The notes under the pieces were generated by a model. The model had not been told where the DNA came from, made no database searches, and saw nothing but the letters and a program-made list of their open reading frames with translations. A stretch of DNA of 64,000 bases, from positions 1 through 64,000 of the forward strand of contig NZ_CABPTO010000006.1 of assembly GCF_902460355.1 (NCBI RefSeq), read 5' to 3'. Source of the stretch: Streptococcus sp. Marseille-P6264 (GTDB lineage: Bacteria; Bacillota; Bacilli; Lactobacillales; Streptococcaceae). Positions 7,955-17,340 of this stretch are shown in pieces; positions within the stretch are counted from its first letter, which is position 1, and each line of letters begins with the position of its first letter. The position numbers and the translations under genes were made by a program.

Positions 7955-7968
7955 AGAAAACGCTTTAA
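7955..7968 (+). promoter_or_regulatory. cre-like CcpA site upstream of arcA
   Basis: AGAAAACGCTTTAA keeps the CG core and the A-rich/T-rich arms of the catabolite-responsive element consensus. Carbon catabolite repression through CcpA is known for the S. gordonii arc operon. The 304-bp gap from 7815 to 8118 holds the flp terminator, the inverted repeat, this site and the promoter, but no gene. Confidence 0.6.
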
Positions 7969-8056
7969 AATAAATAAATATTACAATGTTTTATAAAAAA
8001 CGCAAGGGATTTGGCATTTGTAATGTAAGATTTTAGGTGTAAGCCTTTCCAATTCA

Positions 8057-8065
8057 TGATAGAAT
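8057..8065 (+). promoter_or_regulatory. Extended -10 of the arcA promoter
   Basis: TG-A-TAGAAT lies 54 bp upstream of the arcA ATG. No recognisable -35 is found at 16-18 bp, which suits an activator-dependent promoter. Confidence 0.55.
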
Positions 8066-8118
8066 AATAACATAAAAGGGATTGGGAAACCAAACCTCAA
8101 CGAAAAGGAGGACAATAG

Positions 8119-9348
8119 ATGTCTACACATCCAATTCATGTTTTCTCAGAAATTGGAAAACTGAAAAAAGTTATGTTGCACCGTCCGGGCAAAGAGCTGG
8201 AAAACTTGCTACCGGACTACCTAGAACGTCTTCTTTTTGATGACATTCCTTTCTTGGAAGATGCTCAAAAAGAACACGATGCATTCGCTCAAGCTCTTCG
8301 TGACGAAGGAATTGAAGTTCTTTATCTCGAAAAATTGGCTGCTGAATCCTTGATTTCTCCAGAAATTCGTGAACAGTTCATCGAAGAATATTTGGAAGAA
8401 GCAAATATTCGTGGACGCGAAACGAAGAAAGCTATTCGTGAATTGCTGCATGGTATCAAGGACAACCAAGAATTGGTTGAAAAAACAATGGCAGGGGTTC
8501 AAAAAGCTGAATTGCCAGAAATTCCTGACGAAGCGAAAGGTCTGACTGACTTGGTAGAATCAGATTATCCATTTGCGATTGATCCAATGCCAAACCTTTA
8601 CTTCACACGCGATCCATTTGCAACCATTGGTAATGCCGTATCGCTCAACCACATGTTTGCAGATACTCGTAACCGTGAAACTCTCTACGGCAAATACATC
8701 TTCAAATATCACCCAGAATACGCTGGAAAAGTGGAATTGGTTTACAACCGTGAAGAAGATACTCGTATCGAAGGTGGGGACGAGCTAGTTCTTTCTAAAG
8801 ATGTATTGGCAGTTGGTATTTCTCAACGTACAGACGCAGCATCTATCGAAAAACTTTTGGTGAATATCTTCAAGAAGAATGTTGGCTTCAAGAAAGTATT
8901 GGCCTTTGAATTTGCTAACAACCGTAAATTCATGCACTTGGATACTGTCTTCACTATGGTTGACTATGACAAGTTTACCATTCACCCAGAAATCGAAGGC
9001 GACCTTCGCGTTTACTCCGTTACTTATGAAAACGAAAAACTGAAGATCGTTGAAGAAAAAGGTGACTTGGCTGAACTTCTGGCTCAAAACCTTGGCGTAG
9101 AAAAAGTTCATTTGATTCGTTGCGGTGGCGGCAATATCGTAGCAGCTGGACGTGAACAATGGAATGACGGTTCTAACACCTTGACAATCGCTCCTGGTGT
9201 GGTAGTGGTGTATGACCGCAATACCGTAACCAACAAGATTTTGGAAGAATACGGGCTTCGCTTGATCAAGATTCGCGGAAGTGAATTGGTTCGGGGCCGT
9301 GGTGGACCTCGTTGTATGTCTATGCCATTTGAACGTGAAGAAGTTTAA
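8119..9348 (+). CDS. arcA: Arginine deiminase
   Basis: ArcA hydrolyses arginine to citrulline and ammonia, the first step of the pathway that gives ATP and raises pH in oral biofilms. Catalytic features are present: [10 protein letters not shown] (about residue 160), GGDELVLS (about 220), HLDTVF (about 275) and the nucleophile Cys399 in GPRCMSMP near the C-terminus. The length of 409 residues is typical. A strong AAAGGAGG lies 8 nt upstream of the ATG. It heads the arcABCDT cluster, with arcB 57 bp downstream. Confidence 0.98.
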   Translation: MSTHPIHVFSEIGKLKKVMLHRPGKELENLLPDYLERLLFDDIPFLEDAQKEHDAFAQALRDEGIEVLYLEKLAAESLISPEIREQFIEEYLEEANIRGRETKKAIRELLHGIKDNQELVEKTMAGVQKAELPEIPDEAKGLTDLVESDYPFAIDPMPNLYFTRDPFATIGNAVSLNHMFADTRNRETLYGKYIFKYHPEYAGKVELVYNREEDTRIEGGDELVLSKDVLAVGISQRTDAASIEKLLVNIFKKNVGFKKVLAFEFANNRKFMHLDTVFTMVDYDKFTIHPEIEGDLRVYSVTYENEKLKIVEEKGDLAELLAQNLGVEKVHLIRCGGGNIVAAGREQWNDGSNTLTIAPGVVVVYDRNTVTNKILEEYGLRLIKIRGSELVRGRGGPRCMSMPFEREEV

Positions 9349-9405
9349 TTCGTGTTCGACAATTTATCAATAGAAATTTAATAACTAGAAAGAGGAAATA
9401 ACAGA

Positions 9406-10422
9406 ATGACACATTCAGTATTCCAAGGACGTAGCTTCCTTGCAGAAAAAGACTTTACTCGTGCAGAATTAGAATATCTAATCGGACTTTCAGCTCACTT
9501 GAAAGACTTGAAGAAACGCAATATTCAGCACCACTATCTTGCTGGTAAGAATATCGCTCTCTTGTTTGAAAAAACATCTACTCGTACGCGTGCAGCCTTT
9601 ACTACAGCAGCTATCGACCTTGGTGCACATCCAGAATACCTTGGTGCTAATGATATTCAGCTTGGTAAGAAAGAATCTACAGAAGATACAGCTAAAGTAT
9701 TGGGACGTATGTTTGACGGGATTGAATTCCGCGGTTTCAGCCAACGCATGGTAGAAGAATTGGCAGAATTCTCAGGTGTTCCAGTATGGAATGGTTTGAC
9801 TGATGAATGGCACCCAACTCAAATGCTTGCTGACTACTTGACAGTTCAAGAAAACTTTGGTCGTTTGGAAGGCTTGACATTGGTTTACTGTGGTGATGGA
9901 CGTAACAACGTTGCCAACAGCTTGCTGGTAACAGGAGCTATCCTTGGCGTTAACGTTCATATCTTCTCACCAAAAGAACTCTTCCCAGAAAAAGAAATTG
10001 TTGAATTGGCAGAAGGCTTTGCTAAAGAAAGCGGCGCACATATCCTCATCACTGAAGATGCAGACGAAGCTGTTAAAGGTGCAGATGTACTTTACACAGA
10101 CGTTTGGGTATCTATGGGTGAAGAAGATAAATTCGCAGAACGCGTTGCACTTTTGAAACCTTACCAAGTTAACATGGAATTGGTGAAGAAAGCTGACAAT
10201 GAAGACTTGATCTTCTTGCACTGCTTGCCAGCATTCCACGATACAAATACTGTTTACGGTAAAGATGTCGCTGAAAAATTTGGCGTAGAAGAAATGGAAG
10301 TAACAGACGAAGTCTTCCGCAGCAAATATGCTCGCCACTTTGACCAAGCAGAAAACCGTATGCACACAATCAAAGCTGTTATGGCTGCTACACTCGGCAA
10401 CCTTTACATTCCAAAAGTATAA
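9406..10422 (+). CDS. arcB: Ornithine carbamoyltransferase, catabolic
   Basis: ArcB carries out phosphorolysis of citrulline to ornithine and carbamoyl phosphate. The carbamoyl-phosphate motif STRTR (about residue 55), the DEWHPTQML segment (about 130) and the ornithine-binding HCLPAFHD loop (about 270) are all present in 338 residues. It follows arcA after 57 bp with its own Shine-Dalgarno (AGAAAGAGG). The position in the arc operon indicates the catabolic rather than the biosynthetic enzyme. Confidence 0.98.
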   Translation: MTHSVFQGRSFLAEKDFTRAELEYLIGLSAHLKDLKKRNIQHHYLAGKNIALLFEKTSTRTRAAFTTAAIDLGAHPEYLGANDIQLGKKESTEDTAKVLGRMFDGIEFRGFSQRMVEELAEFSGVPVWNGLTDEWHPTQMLADYLTVQENFGRLEGLTLVYCGDGRNNVANSLLVTGAILGVNVHIFSPKELFPEKEIVELAEGFAKESGAHILITEDADEAVKGADVLYTDVWVSMGEEDKFAERVALLKPYQVNMELVKKADNEDLIFLHCLPAFHDTNTVYGKDVAEKFGVEEMEVTDEVFRSKYARHFDQAENRMHTIKAVMAATLGNLYIPKV

Positions 10423-10449
10423 TTTATAAACCGTAATACCAACAGCTAT

Positions 10450-10488
10450 GAGGGCTGCGACTAATAGCTTTAGTCCAGTCCTCTTTTA
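10450..10488 (+). terminator. Intercistronic hairpin between arcB and arcC
   Basis: GAGGGCTG (10450-10457) pairs with CAGTCCTC (10476-10483) with one G-U pair, and ACTA/TAGT continues the stem inside after a small internal loop. TTTT follows, then ATA. It may partly terminate or stabilise the upstream arcAB message and so set lower arcC-D-T expression. Confidence 0.55.
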
Positions 10489-10580
10489 TATGATGGAAAT
10501 CTGTTATTTCTTATAAAAATTTGAAAAAATATTAAACAGAAATCTAAAGGCATTCAATTGAATGTGATAAAGGAGAATTT

Positions 10581-11528
10581 ATGGCAAATCGTAAAATTGT
10601 AGTAGCTTTGGGAGGAAATGCGATTCTTTCTTCTGATCCGTCAGCAAAAGCTCAACAGGAAGCTTTGGTGGAAACAGCTAAGCATCTTGTAAAACTGATC
10701 AAAAATGGAGATGATTTGATCATCACTCACGGTAATGGTCCTCAAGTTGGAAATCTTTTGCTCCAACACTTGGCTGCCGATTCTGAAAAGAACCCTGCTT
10801 TCCCACTCGATTCACTTGTTGCTATGACAGAAGGTAGCATCGGTTTCTGGCTGCAAAATGCCTTGCAAAATGCTCTCTTGGATGAAGGTATCGAAAAAGA
10901 TGTTGCTTCAGTTGTGACCCAAGTTGTTGTCGATAAGAATGACCCAGCTTTTGTTAACTTGAGCAAACCAATTGGTCCCTTCTACTCAGAAGAAGAAGCA
11001 AAAGCAGAAGCTGAAAAGAGCGGAGCGACTTTCAAAGAGGATGCCGGCCGCGGTTGGCGTAAGGTTGTTGCTTCACCAAAACCTGTTGATATCAAGGAAA
11101 TCGAAACAATTCGTACCCTCTTGAATGCTGGTCAAGTGGTCGTTGCTGCTGGTGGTGGTGGAATTCCAGTCATCAAGGAAGACAACGGTCATTTGGCTGG
11201 TGTGGAAGCTGTTATTGATAAGGACTTTGCTTCTCAACGCTTGGCAGAATTAGTCGAAGCTGACCTCTTCATCGTCTTAACTGGTGTAGACTATGTCTTT
11301 GTAAACTACAATAAACCAGACCAAGCAAAATTGGAACATGTGAATGTTGCTCAGCTGGAAGAATATATCAAACAAGACCAATTTGCACCAGGAAGCATGC
11401 TTCCAAAAGTAGAAGCAGCTATCGCTTTTGTCAATGGCCGTCCAGAAGGAAAAGCAGTTATTACTTCCCTTGAAAACCTTGGAGCTTTGATTGAATCTGA
11501 AAGCGGAACAATTATTGAAAAAGGATAA
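10581..11528 (+). CDS. arcC: Carbamate kinase
   Basis: ArcC transfers phosphate from carbamoyl phosphate to ADP, the ATP-yielding step of the arginine deiminase pathway. The amino-acid-kinase fold is clear: [10 protein letters not shown] at the N-terminus, [14 protein letters not shown] (about residue 50-63), [11 protein letters not shown] (about 190-200) and the ADP/metal loop around [10 protein letters not shown]. The length of 315 residues is typical. It is separated from arcB by 158 bp containing a hairpin, and from arcD by 212 bp. Confidence 0.98.
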   Translation: MANRKIVVALGGNAILSSDPSAKAQQEALVETAKHLVKLIKNGDDLIITHGNGPQVGNLLLQHLAADSEKNPAFPLDSLVAMTEGSIGFWLQNALQNALLDEGIEKDVASVVTQVVVDKNDPAFVNLSKPIGPFYSEEEAKAEAEKSGATFKEDAGRGWRKVVASPKPVDIKEIETIRTLLNAGQVVVAAGGGGIPVIKEDNGHLAGVEAVIDKDFASQRLAELVEADLFIVLTGVDYVFVNYNKPDQAKLEHVNVAQLEEYIKQDQFAPGSMLPKVEAAIAFVNGRPEGKAVITSLENLGALIESESGTIIEKG

Positions 11529-11660
11529 GTTATTTTACTGGTAAGATGTATTTAATTTCTAACATCTTTATATCAAATTAGGAATATTTCTTGAAAATAA
11601 GTGCGATATTTTCAAAAAATACTAGTTTTTTAGACCTTAATGTGGTAAAATAAATATAAA

Positions 11661-11676
11661 TAGAAAGCGTTTTTCT
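11661..11676 (+). promoter_or_regulatory. cre-like CcpA site upstream of arcD
   Basis: TAGAAAGCGTTTTTCT matches the catabolite-responsive element core AAAGCGTTTT. It overlaps the left arm of the inverted repeat at 11672-11695. A second cre-like site inside the operon suggests separate control of arcD and arcT. Confidence 0.6.
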
Positions 11677-11695
11677 TAAATATTTATTTAAGAAA
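11672..11695. promoter_or_regulatory. Perfect 11-bp inverted repeat upstream of arcD
   Basis: TTTCTTAAATA (11672-11682) and TATTTAAGAAA (11685-11695) are perfectly complementary around a 2-nt centre. It ends 45 bp before the arcD start. It may be an operator or an AU-rich RNA hairpin; no T run directly follows, so a terminator is unlikely. Confidence 0.5.
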
Positions 11696-11740
11696 GTGGT
11701 TGGTTTTTTGCACTTTGTTAGACATTAGGAGGAAAAACAA

Positions 11741-13255
11741 TTGAGTGAAAAAGCTAAAAAAGGGTTTAAGATGCCTTCATCTTACACCGTCTTGTTGATA
11801 ATCATTGCTATTATGGCAGTGTTAACTTGGATCATCCCTGCAGGTGCCTTTGTGGATGGTGTTTACAAAGCCCAACCTCAAAATCCGCAAGGGATTTGGG
11901 ATGTTCTCATGGCACCGATTCGGGCTATGCTAGGTACTCATCCAGAGGAAGGTTCGCTGATTAAGGAAACAAGTGCAGCGATCGATGTAGCCTTCTTCAT
12001 CCTCATGGTTGGTGGTTTCCTTGGTGTTGTCAATGAAACTGGTATGCTAGACACTGGTATTGCTTCTATTGTGAAGAAGTACAAGGGCCGCGAAAAGATG
12101 TTGATTTTGGTTCTCATGCCTTTGTTTGCCCTCGGTGGTACAACTTATGGTATGGGTGAAGAAACCATGGCCTTCTATCCTCTTCTTGTGCCAGTTATGA
12201 TGGCTGTTGGATTTGATAGCTTGACTGGGGTTGCCATTATCTTGCTCGGTTCACAAATAGGATGTTTGGCATCTACCTTGAACCCATTTGCGACAGGTAT
12301 TGCTTCATCAACTGCAGGTGTAGGTCTTGGTGAAGGGATTATCCTTCGTTTGATTTTCTGGTTTGCTTTAACTGGTCTTAGCACTTGGTTCGTTTACAAG
12401 TATGCTGATAAGATCCAAAAAGATCCAACTAAGTCTCTTACTTATGCAACACGTGATGAAGATATGAAATTCTTCAATGTTGGTGAAGACGAAGAAAACG
12501 TTAATTCAACTCTTACTAAGAAACAAAAACATGTCTTTGTTCTCTTTGTATTGACCTTTGTCTTGATGGTCTTGAGTTTCATTCCATGGAGTGACTTAGG
12601 TATTACTCTCTTTGGAGACTTAAATACTTGGTTGACTGGTCTTCCAGTTATCGGTAAGATTGTTGGCTCATCTACAGCTGCTTTGGGTACTTGGTACTTC
12701 CCAGAGGGCGCAATGCTCTTCGCCTTTATGGGTATCCTTATCGGTGTTGTTTATGGTCTTAAAGAAGACAAGATTATCTCTGCCTTCATGAATGGTGCTG
12801 CTGACTTGCTCAGTGTAGCCTTGATCGTGGCAATTGCCCGTGGTATCCAAGTTATCATGAACGATGGTATGATTACTGATACTATCCTCAACTGGGGTAA
12901 AGAAGGCCTGAGCGGTCTGTCTTCACAAGTCTTTATCGTTTTGACTTATATCTTCTATCTGCCTATGTCATTCTTGATCCCATCTTCATCTGGTCTTGCC
13001 AGCGCGACTATGGGTATCATGGCTCCGCTCGGAGAATTTGTCAATGTACGTCCTAGCTTGATCATCACTGCTTACCAATCTGCTTCAGGTGTCTTGAACT
13101 TGATCGCACCAACATCTGGTATTGTGATGGGAGCTCTTGCGCTTGGACGTATCAACATTGGTACTTGGTGGAAATTCATGGGCAAACTTGTAGTTGCTAT
13201 CATTGTAGTGACTATCGCCCTTCTTCTCCTTGGAACGTTCATTCCATTCCTATAA
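11741..13255 (+). CDS. arcD: Arginine/ornithine antiporter, YfcC/DcuC-like family
   Basis: This is a 504-residue integral membrane protein with about twelve helices of the YfcC (C4-dicarboxylate-like) family used as ArcD in streptococci. It exchanges external arginine for ornithine. Conserved segments are YGMGEETMAFYPLLVPVMMA (about residue 135-154) and FLIPSSSGLASATMGIMAP (about 410). It starts at TTG 11741, 8 nt after AGGAGG; no ATG gives a sensible N-terminus. arcT begins 20 bp downstream, so the two are likely cotranscribed. Confidence 0.93.
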   Translation: MSEKAKKGFKMPSSYTVLLIIIAIMAVLTWIIPAGAFVDGVYKAQPQNPQGIWDVLMAPIRAMLGTHPEEGSLIKETSAAIDVAFFILMVGGFLGVVNETGMLDTGIASIVKKYKGREKMLILVLMPLFALGGTTYGMGEETMAFYPLLVPVMMAVGFDSLTGVAIILLGSQIGCLASTLNPFATGIASSTAGVGLGEGIILRLIFWFALTGLSTWFVYKYADKIQKDPTKSLTYATRDEDMKFFNVGEDEENVNSTLTKKQKHVFVLFVLTFVLMVLSFIPWSDLGITLFGDLNTWLTGLPVIGKIVGSSTAALGTWYFPEGAMLFAFMGILIGVVYGLKEDKIISAFMNGAADLLSVALIVAIARGIQVIMNDGMITDTILNWGKEGLSGLSSQVFIVLTYIFYLPMSFLIPSSSGLASATMGIMAPLGEFVNVRPSLIITAYQSASGVLNLIAPTSGIVMGALALGRINIGTWWKFMGKLVVAIIVVTIALLLLGTFIPFL

Positions 13256-13275
13256 AGAGTGAGTGAGGTGATTCC

Positions 13276-14610
13276 ATGAAAACATATTTAACAAATCAAG
13301 TTAAAGATGAATTTCTTACATCATTAAAAACCTTGATCTCCTACCCTTCGGTACTCAATGAAGGAGAAAATGGAACACCTTTTGGACAAGCAATTCAAGA
13401 TGTCCTAGAAAAAACTTTAGAGATTTGTCGAAGTTTAGGTTTCACTACCTATTTTGACCCTAAAGGTTATTACGGATATGCAGAAATCGGTCAGGGAGCA
13501 GAGCTCCTGGCCGTTCTCTGTCATTTGGATGTTGTTCCATCAGGTGATGAAGCAGATTGGCAGACACCGCCGTTCGAGGCAACTATCAAAGACGGCTGGA
13601 TCTTCGGACGTGGTGTCCAAGATGATAAGGGACCATCAATGGCTGCTCTTTACGCAGTCAAGGCTCTGTTAGATAGCGGAGTAAAATTTAAAAAGCGGGT
13701 TCGTTTTATCTTTGGTACGGACGAAGAGACACTTTGGCGCTGTATGGGGCGGTATAATGAACTTGAAGAAACAGCGACGCTTGGCTTTGCACCAGATTCT
13801 TCCTTCCCTCTGACCTATGCTGAAAAAGGCCTCTTACAGGTCAAGCTGCATGGTCCTGGTTCAGAACAGCTAGAGCTAGAAGCAGGAGAGGCCTTTAATG
13901 TTGTGCCTGGCAAGGCTAGCTATCAAGGAGAACTTTTGAAGCAGGTCGTTGCAGGTTTGCAAGCAGCTTCTTTTGACTACGAGCAAAATGACCAGCAAGT
14001 CACTGTTCTCGGTCTACCTAAGCATGCTAAGGATGCAGCTGAAGGTATCAATGCTATTGTTCGGCTGGCGACAGTTTTGCAGCCTTTACAAGCTCATCCT
14101 GCTCTGGCTTTTATTGCAGAAGCGGTGGGAGAAGATGCGACTGGTTGCCGTTTATTTGGTGACATTTCAGATGAACCGTCTGGCAGACTATCCTTTAACA
14201 TTGCAGGTCTGACACTGAACTCAGAAAGGTCTGAAATCCGTATTGATATTCGGATTCCTGTCTTAGCGGATAAAGATCAGTTAGTGGCACAACTAGCGGA
14301 TATTGCTGGGCGCTACCAGCTGGACTATGAAGAGTTTGACTATCTGGCTCCGCTTTATGTACCTAAGGACAGCGAACTGGTCAGCACCCTGATGGCTATC
14401 TATCAAGAAAAGACTGGCGATACTAGTCCAGCTATGTCCTCTGGTGGGGCAACCTTTGCTCGGACGATGCCAAATTGTGTGGCCTTTGGCGCTCTTTTCC
14501 CAGGAGTAGAGCAGACGGAACATCAAGCCAATGAAAGAGCATCTTTAGATGATCTCTATCGTGCGATGGATATCTATGCTGAGACCATTTACCGCTTGGC
14601 AGGAGAGTAA
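13276..14610 (+). CDS. arcT: ArcT, M20-family dipeptidase
   Basis: The 444-residue protein belongs to the M20 metallopeptidases (PepV/Xaa-His dipeptidase type). Zinc-site motifs are CHLDVVPSG (about residue 76), GRGVQDDKGP (about 113) and FGTDEETLW (about 147). It is historically annotated as an ArcT transaminase, which the sequence does not support. In the arc cluster it probably releases arginine from peptides. It lies 20 bp after arcD with GTGAGTGAGGTG as a modest ribosome site. Confidence 0.92.
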   Translation: MKTYLTNQVKDEFLTSLKTLISYPSVLNEGENGTPFGQAIQDVLEKTLEICRSLGFTTYFDPKGYYGYAEIGQGAELLAVLCHLDVVPSGDEADWQTPPFEATIKDGWIFGRGVQDDKGPSMAALYAVKALLDSGVKFKKRVRFIFGTDEETLWRCMGRYNELEETATLGFAPDSSFPLTYAEKGLLQVKLHGPGSEQLELEAGEAFNVVPGKASYQGELLKQVVAGLQAASFDYEQNDQQVTVLGLPKHAKDAAEGINAIVRLATVLQPLQAHPALAFIAEAVGEDATGCRLFGDISDEPSGRLSFNIAGLTLNSERSEIRIDIRIPVLADKDQLVAQLADIAGRYQLDYEEFDYLAPLYVPKDSELVSTLMAIYQEKTGDTSPAMSSGGATFARTMPNCVAFGALFPGVEQTEHQANERASLDDLYRAMDIYAETIYRLAGE

Positions 14611-14671
14611 AATTGCTAGGATAGATATCAGTTTTGCTGATTTTTCCAAGTAAAAACTGTGAATCAAAATG

Positions 14672-14698
14672 AAAAGAGTTGGATTTTCCAACTCTTTT
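14672..14698. terminator. Bidirectional terminator between arcT and argR
   Basis: AAAAGAGTTGG (14672-14682) and CCAACTCTTTT (14688-14698) pair perfectly over 11 bp with a 5-nt loop and A/T flanks on both sides. It serves both convergent genes. Confidence 0.92.
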
Positions 14699-14699
14699 G

Positions 14700-15170
14700 T
14701 CATTTACTAAAGAAAAATGGGGGGGCAAATTCTTTGAGTTTATCAAAGCATTCGATAGCAGCTTGATTATCTTCGCAGATGATCAGGCAGACATCGTCTC
14801 CACAGACGGTAGCAACAATCTGGGGCAACTCTAGAGCGTCTAAAATGGCACCAAAGGATTGGGCTAGTCCGGGTAAGGTTTTCATGACGACTTGATGCTG
14901 AACGGGGCGGAGCATGACTAGGGCATCTTCCATATAGAAGCGCAGCCTTTTCTCCCAACGAGAAGGGGCGATGCTGTTAATGACATAGTAAGATCTGTCG
15001 TTTTCAGTCACCTTGACTAGATTGAGAGTTTTCATGTCACGAGAAAGGGTAGACTGGGTTACAATGACGCCATTTGCTTCCAGTAGTTCTTGGAGTTCCT
15101 GCTGGGTATGGACTCTTTTTTCCATGATAAGGGAGCGGATGAGGCGATGCCTACTTTCGATTTTATTCAT
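14700..15170 (-). CDS. argR: ArgR/AhrC-family arginine repressor
   Basis: The 156-residue arginine-responsive regulator has an N-terminal winged helix ([36 protein letters not shown]) and a C-terminal trimerisation and arginine-binding domain ([13 protein letters not shown]). I start it at 15170 because the upstream extension is unlike the family and AGGTGA lies just before this ATG. Lying convergent to arcT and next to queA, it matches the S. gordonii arcR/argR that controls the arc operon with arginine. The queA stop is 13 bp upstream, so it is likely transcribed with queA. Confidence 0.94.
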   Translation of the reverse strand: MNKIESRHRLIRSLIMEKRVHTQQELQELLEANGVIVTQSTLSRDMKTLNLVKVTENDRSYYVINSIAPSRWEKRLRFYMEDALVMLRPVQHQVVMKTLPGLAQSFGAILDALELPQIVATVCGDDVCLIICEDNQAAIECFDKLKEFAPPFFFSK

Positions 15171-15183
15171 AGATTCACCTGTA

Positions 15184-16212
15184 TTATTTGATAAACATAG
15201 CGTCGCCAAAGCTAAAGAAGCGGTAGCGCTCAGCGATAGCATGCTCATAGGCTTGCAGTGTCAGTTGGCGTCCAGCAAAAGCTGATACTAGCATGACAAG
15301 GGTTGATTTTGGCAAATGGAAGTTGGTCGAAAAGGCATCGACAATCTTCCACTGATAGCCTGGCTTGATAAAGATATTGGTCCAGCCAGAGTCGGCTTGG
15401 ATTTGACCATCGAATTTGCTGCCGATTGTTTCTAAAGTACGAATGGACGTGGTGCCGACAGCAATGATGCGGTGGCCGTTTGCCTTGACTTGACGCAGGG
15501 TTTCAGCTGCTTCTTCAGACAAGCTATAAAATTCGGAATGCATCTCATGCTCTTCCAGATTGTCAACTGATACAGGACGGAAGGTTCCGAGTCCGACATG
15601 CAGCGTCAGGTAGACGAGTTTAACGCCTTTTTCCGCAATTTTATCCAGCAATTCCTCTGTGAAATGGAGGCCAGCGGTAGGAGCGGCAGCAGAGCCGTTT
15701 TCTTTGGCATAGACTGTCTGGTAGCGTTCACGGTCTTCTAGCTTCTCGTGGATATAGGGTGGCAGGGGCATTTCACCCAAACTTTCTAGAACTTCTAGGA
15801 AAATGCCCTGATAATCAAAGCAAACGATCCGTCCACCGTGCTCCAGCTCTTCTGTAACAGTGGCAGTCAAACGACCATCGCCGAAAGAAACACGCGCTCC
15901 GACTCTTAGACGTTTGGCCGGCTTGGCTAGGACTTCCCAGAAGTCTCCTTGTGTATTTTTCAAGAGTAGGAGTTCGATATGACCACCAGTTTCAGGCTTG
16001 GTTCCATAAAGGCGGGCTGGCAGGACACGGGTGTTATTCATAACCAAGGCATCACCTGGCTCAAGTTGGTCAATAATATTGTCAAAATGTTGGTCACTAA
16101 ACTGGCCAGTTTCCCGGTCTACAATGAGCAGGCGAGAAGAGTCTCGCTTCTCCAGAGGAGTTTGAGCAATCAGTTCTTCCGGCAAGTGAAAATCAAAATC
16201 AGCAGTATTCAT
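15184..16212 (-). CDS. queA: tRNA preQ1(34) S-adenosylmethionine ribosyltransferase-isomerase
   Basis: QueA transfers and isomerises the ribosyl part of S-adenosylmethionine onto preQ1 at tRNA position 34 to make epoxyqueuosine. The 342 residues carry the family blocks [17 protein letters not shown] (N-terminus), [15 protein letters not shown] (about residue 55-69), [11 protein letters not shown] (about 175) and [10 protein letters not shown] (about 205). GGAGAT precedes the ATG. Upstream lies a possible small membrane gene and a candidate extended -10. Confidence 0.97.
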   Translation of the reverse strand: MNTADFDFHLPEELIAQTPLEKRDSSRLLIVDRETGQFSDQHFDNIIDQLEPGDALVMNNTRVLPARLYGTKPETGGHIELLLLKNTQGDFWEVLAKPAKRLRVGARVSFGDGRLTATVTEELEHGGRIVCFDYQGIFLEVLESLGEMPLPPYIHEKLEDRERYQTVYAKENGSAAAPTAGLHFTEELLDKIAEKGVKLVYLTLHVGLGTFRPVSVDNLEEHEMHSEFYSLSEEAAETLRQVKANGHRIIAVGTTSIRTLETIGSKFDGQIQADSGWTNIFIKPGYQWKIVDAFSTNFHLPKSTLVMLVSAFAGRQLTLQAYEHAIAERYRFFSFGDAMFIK

Positions 16213-16221
16213 TCTATCTCC

Positions 16222-16395
16222 TTAAATAGTTCTCATGATCCAAATATAGTAGGCGGCAAGCAAAAAGGGAATACTGATAAAGAAAGTTCCCAGGCATAAA
16301 AAAATTAGTTGCCAACCGAGATGTTTTTTTAAGAAAAGCCCAGAGGTAAAAAGGGCAATTTCTAGTAAAAAGATTATAAGCATTGGTAATAGCAT
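16222..16395 (-). CDS. Putative 57-residue membrane protein upstream of queA
   Basis: The short leftward frame encodes two strongly hydrophobic segments (about residues 5-22 and 28-52) split by KKHLGW, a plausible two-helix membrane protein. It ends 9 bp before the queA start. No Shine-Dalgarno precedes the ATG at 16395 or the next at 16383. An extended -10 ends about 6 nt upstream, so any product would be leaderless or near so. I do not recognise the family. It is the only coding candidate in the 316-bp gap from 16213 to 16528. Confidence 0.45.
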   Translation of the reverse strand: MLLPMLIIFLLEIALFTSGLFLKKHLGWQLIFLCLGTFFISIPFLLAAYYIWIMRTI

Positions 16396-16401
16396 TCTTT
16401 T

Positions 16402-16410
16402 ATTATACCA
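16402..16410 (-). promoter_or_regulatory. Extended -10 promoter for the queA-argR unit
   Basis: On the minus strand TG-G-TATAAT reads from 16410 to 16402, a perfect extended -10. No -35 is recognisable. Confidence 0.5.
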
Positions 16411-16462
16411 CGATTTGACGCTAAGTCCTTCAGTAAAATTTGAAAAATTGAGCAGAATCTAC

Positions 16463-16491
16463 TTGACAAAAATTGGTCTATACCATATAAT
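16463..16491 (+). promoter_or_regulatory. nagB promoter with a NagR-type operator in the spacer
   Basis: Perfect TTGACA (16463-16468) and TATAAT (16486-16491) are 17 bp apart. The spacer holds TGGTCTATACCA (16474-16485), whose TGGT/ACCA arms and TCTATA centre match the operator of GntR-type NagR/YvoA repressors of amino-sugar genes. Binding there would block RNA polymerase directly; GlcN6P or GlcNAc6P would relieve it. Confidence 0.75.
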
Positions 16492-16528
16492 AAAATAAGG
16501 AATCAATCAAGAAAAATAGGAGAACAGA

Positions 16529-17236
16529 ATGAAAGTTATTCGTGTTGAGAATCAAGTAGAAGGCGCAAAGGTAGCTTTAGAAATCTTGAAGGAGAAGTTG
16601 GCTCAAGGGGCTAAAACACTGGGCTTAGCGACAGGAAGCAGCCCGATTGAGTTTTATAAGCAAATCATTGCTAGTGACCTAGATTTGTCAGAGCTGACCA
16701 GTGTAAACTTGGATGAGTATGTTGGACTTTCAGAAGATAATCCTCAGTCTTATCGTTACTTTATGAATGAGCAGCTGTTTAATAAAAAGCCTTTTAAAGA
16801 AAGCTTTTTGCCAAATGGTGCAGCAGAAGATGCGGAAACAGAAGTGAAACGCTACAACCAAGTCTTGGCTGACCACCCAGTAGATTTGCAAATTTTGGGA
16901 ATTGGCACCAATGGTCATATTGGCTTTAATGAGCCAGGAACTAGTTTTGATAGCACTGTCCATATCGTCGATTTGGAGCAGTCAACTATCGAAGCGAACG
17001 CTCGCTTCTTTGAGAAGATTGAGGACGTACCAACCCAAGCTATCTCAATGGGTATTCGGAATATCTTAGATGCAAAATCAATCATTCTATTTGCCTATGG
17101 CGCTTCTAAAGCTCAAGCCATCGCAGGAACAGTTCGAGGTGAGGTGACAGAAGCTTTGCCAGCTAGCGCCCTTCAAGGCCATGAAGATGTCGTGATTATT
17201 GCTGACAAGGAAGCTTTGAGTTCATTAGAAGCCTAA
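16529..17236 (+). CDS. nagB: Glucosamine-6-phosphate deaminase
   Basis: NagB converts glucosamine-6-phosphate to fructose-6-phosphate and ammonia, linking amino-sugar use to glycolysis. The 235-residue short Gram-positive form shows [13 protein letters not shown] (about residue 33), NLDEYVGL (about 65) and [13 protein letters not shown] (about 125), which form the substrate and active-site loops. AGGAG precedes the ATG. It is a single-gene unit with its own promoter, operator and terminator. Confidence 0.97.
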   Translation: MKVIRVENQVEGAKVALEILKEKLAQGAKTLGLATGSSPIEFYKQIIASDLDLSELTSVNLDEYVGLSEDNPQSYRYFMNEQLFNKKPFKESFLPNGAAEDAETEVKRYNQVLADHPVDLQILGIGTNGHIGFNEPGTSFDSTVHIVDLEQSTIEANARFFEKIEDVPTQAISMGIRNILDAKSIILFAYGASKAQAIAGTVRGEVTEALPASALQGHEDVVIIADKEALSSLEA

Positions 17237-17246
17237 TAATCTATTT

Positions 17247-17274
17247 CCTATCTAATTTTTAGGTAGGATTTTTT
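17247..17274 (+). terminator. nagB terminator
   Basis: CCTATCTAA (17247-17255) pairs with TTAGGTAGG (17259-17267), one G-U pair, followed by a T run. Confidence 0.88.
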
Positions 17275-17340
17275 ATATTTATCAAAAACCTGATTAAAAA
17301 TATGATATACTAGTTAGGAATGATTTTTTGGAGGATAAAT

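Noticed and set aside
15171-15248. 26-residue N-terminal extension of ArgR
   Set aside because: It overlaps the 3' end of queA, is unlike ArgR proteins, and AGGTGA stands just before the ATG at 15170.
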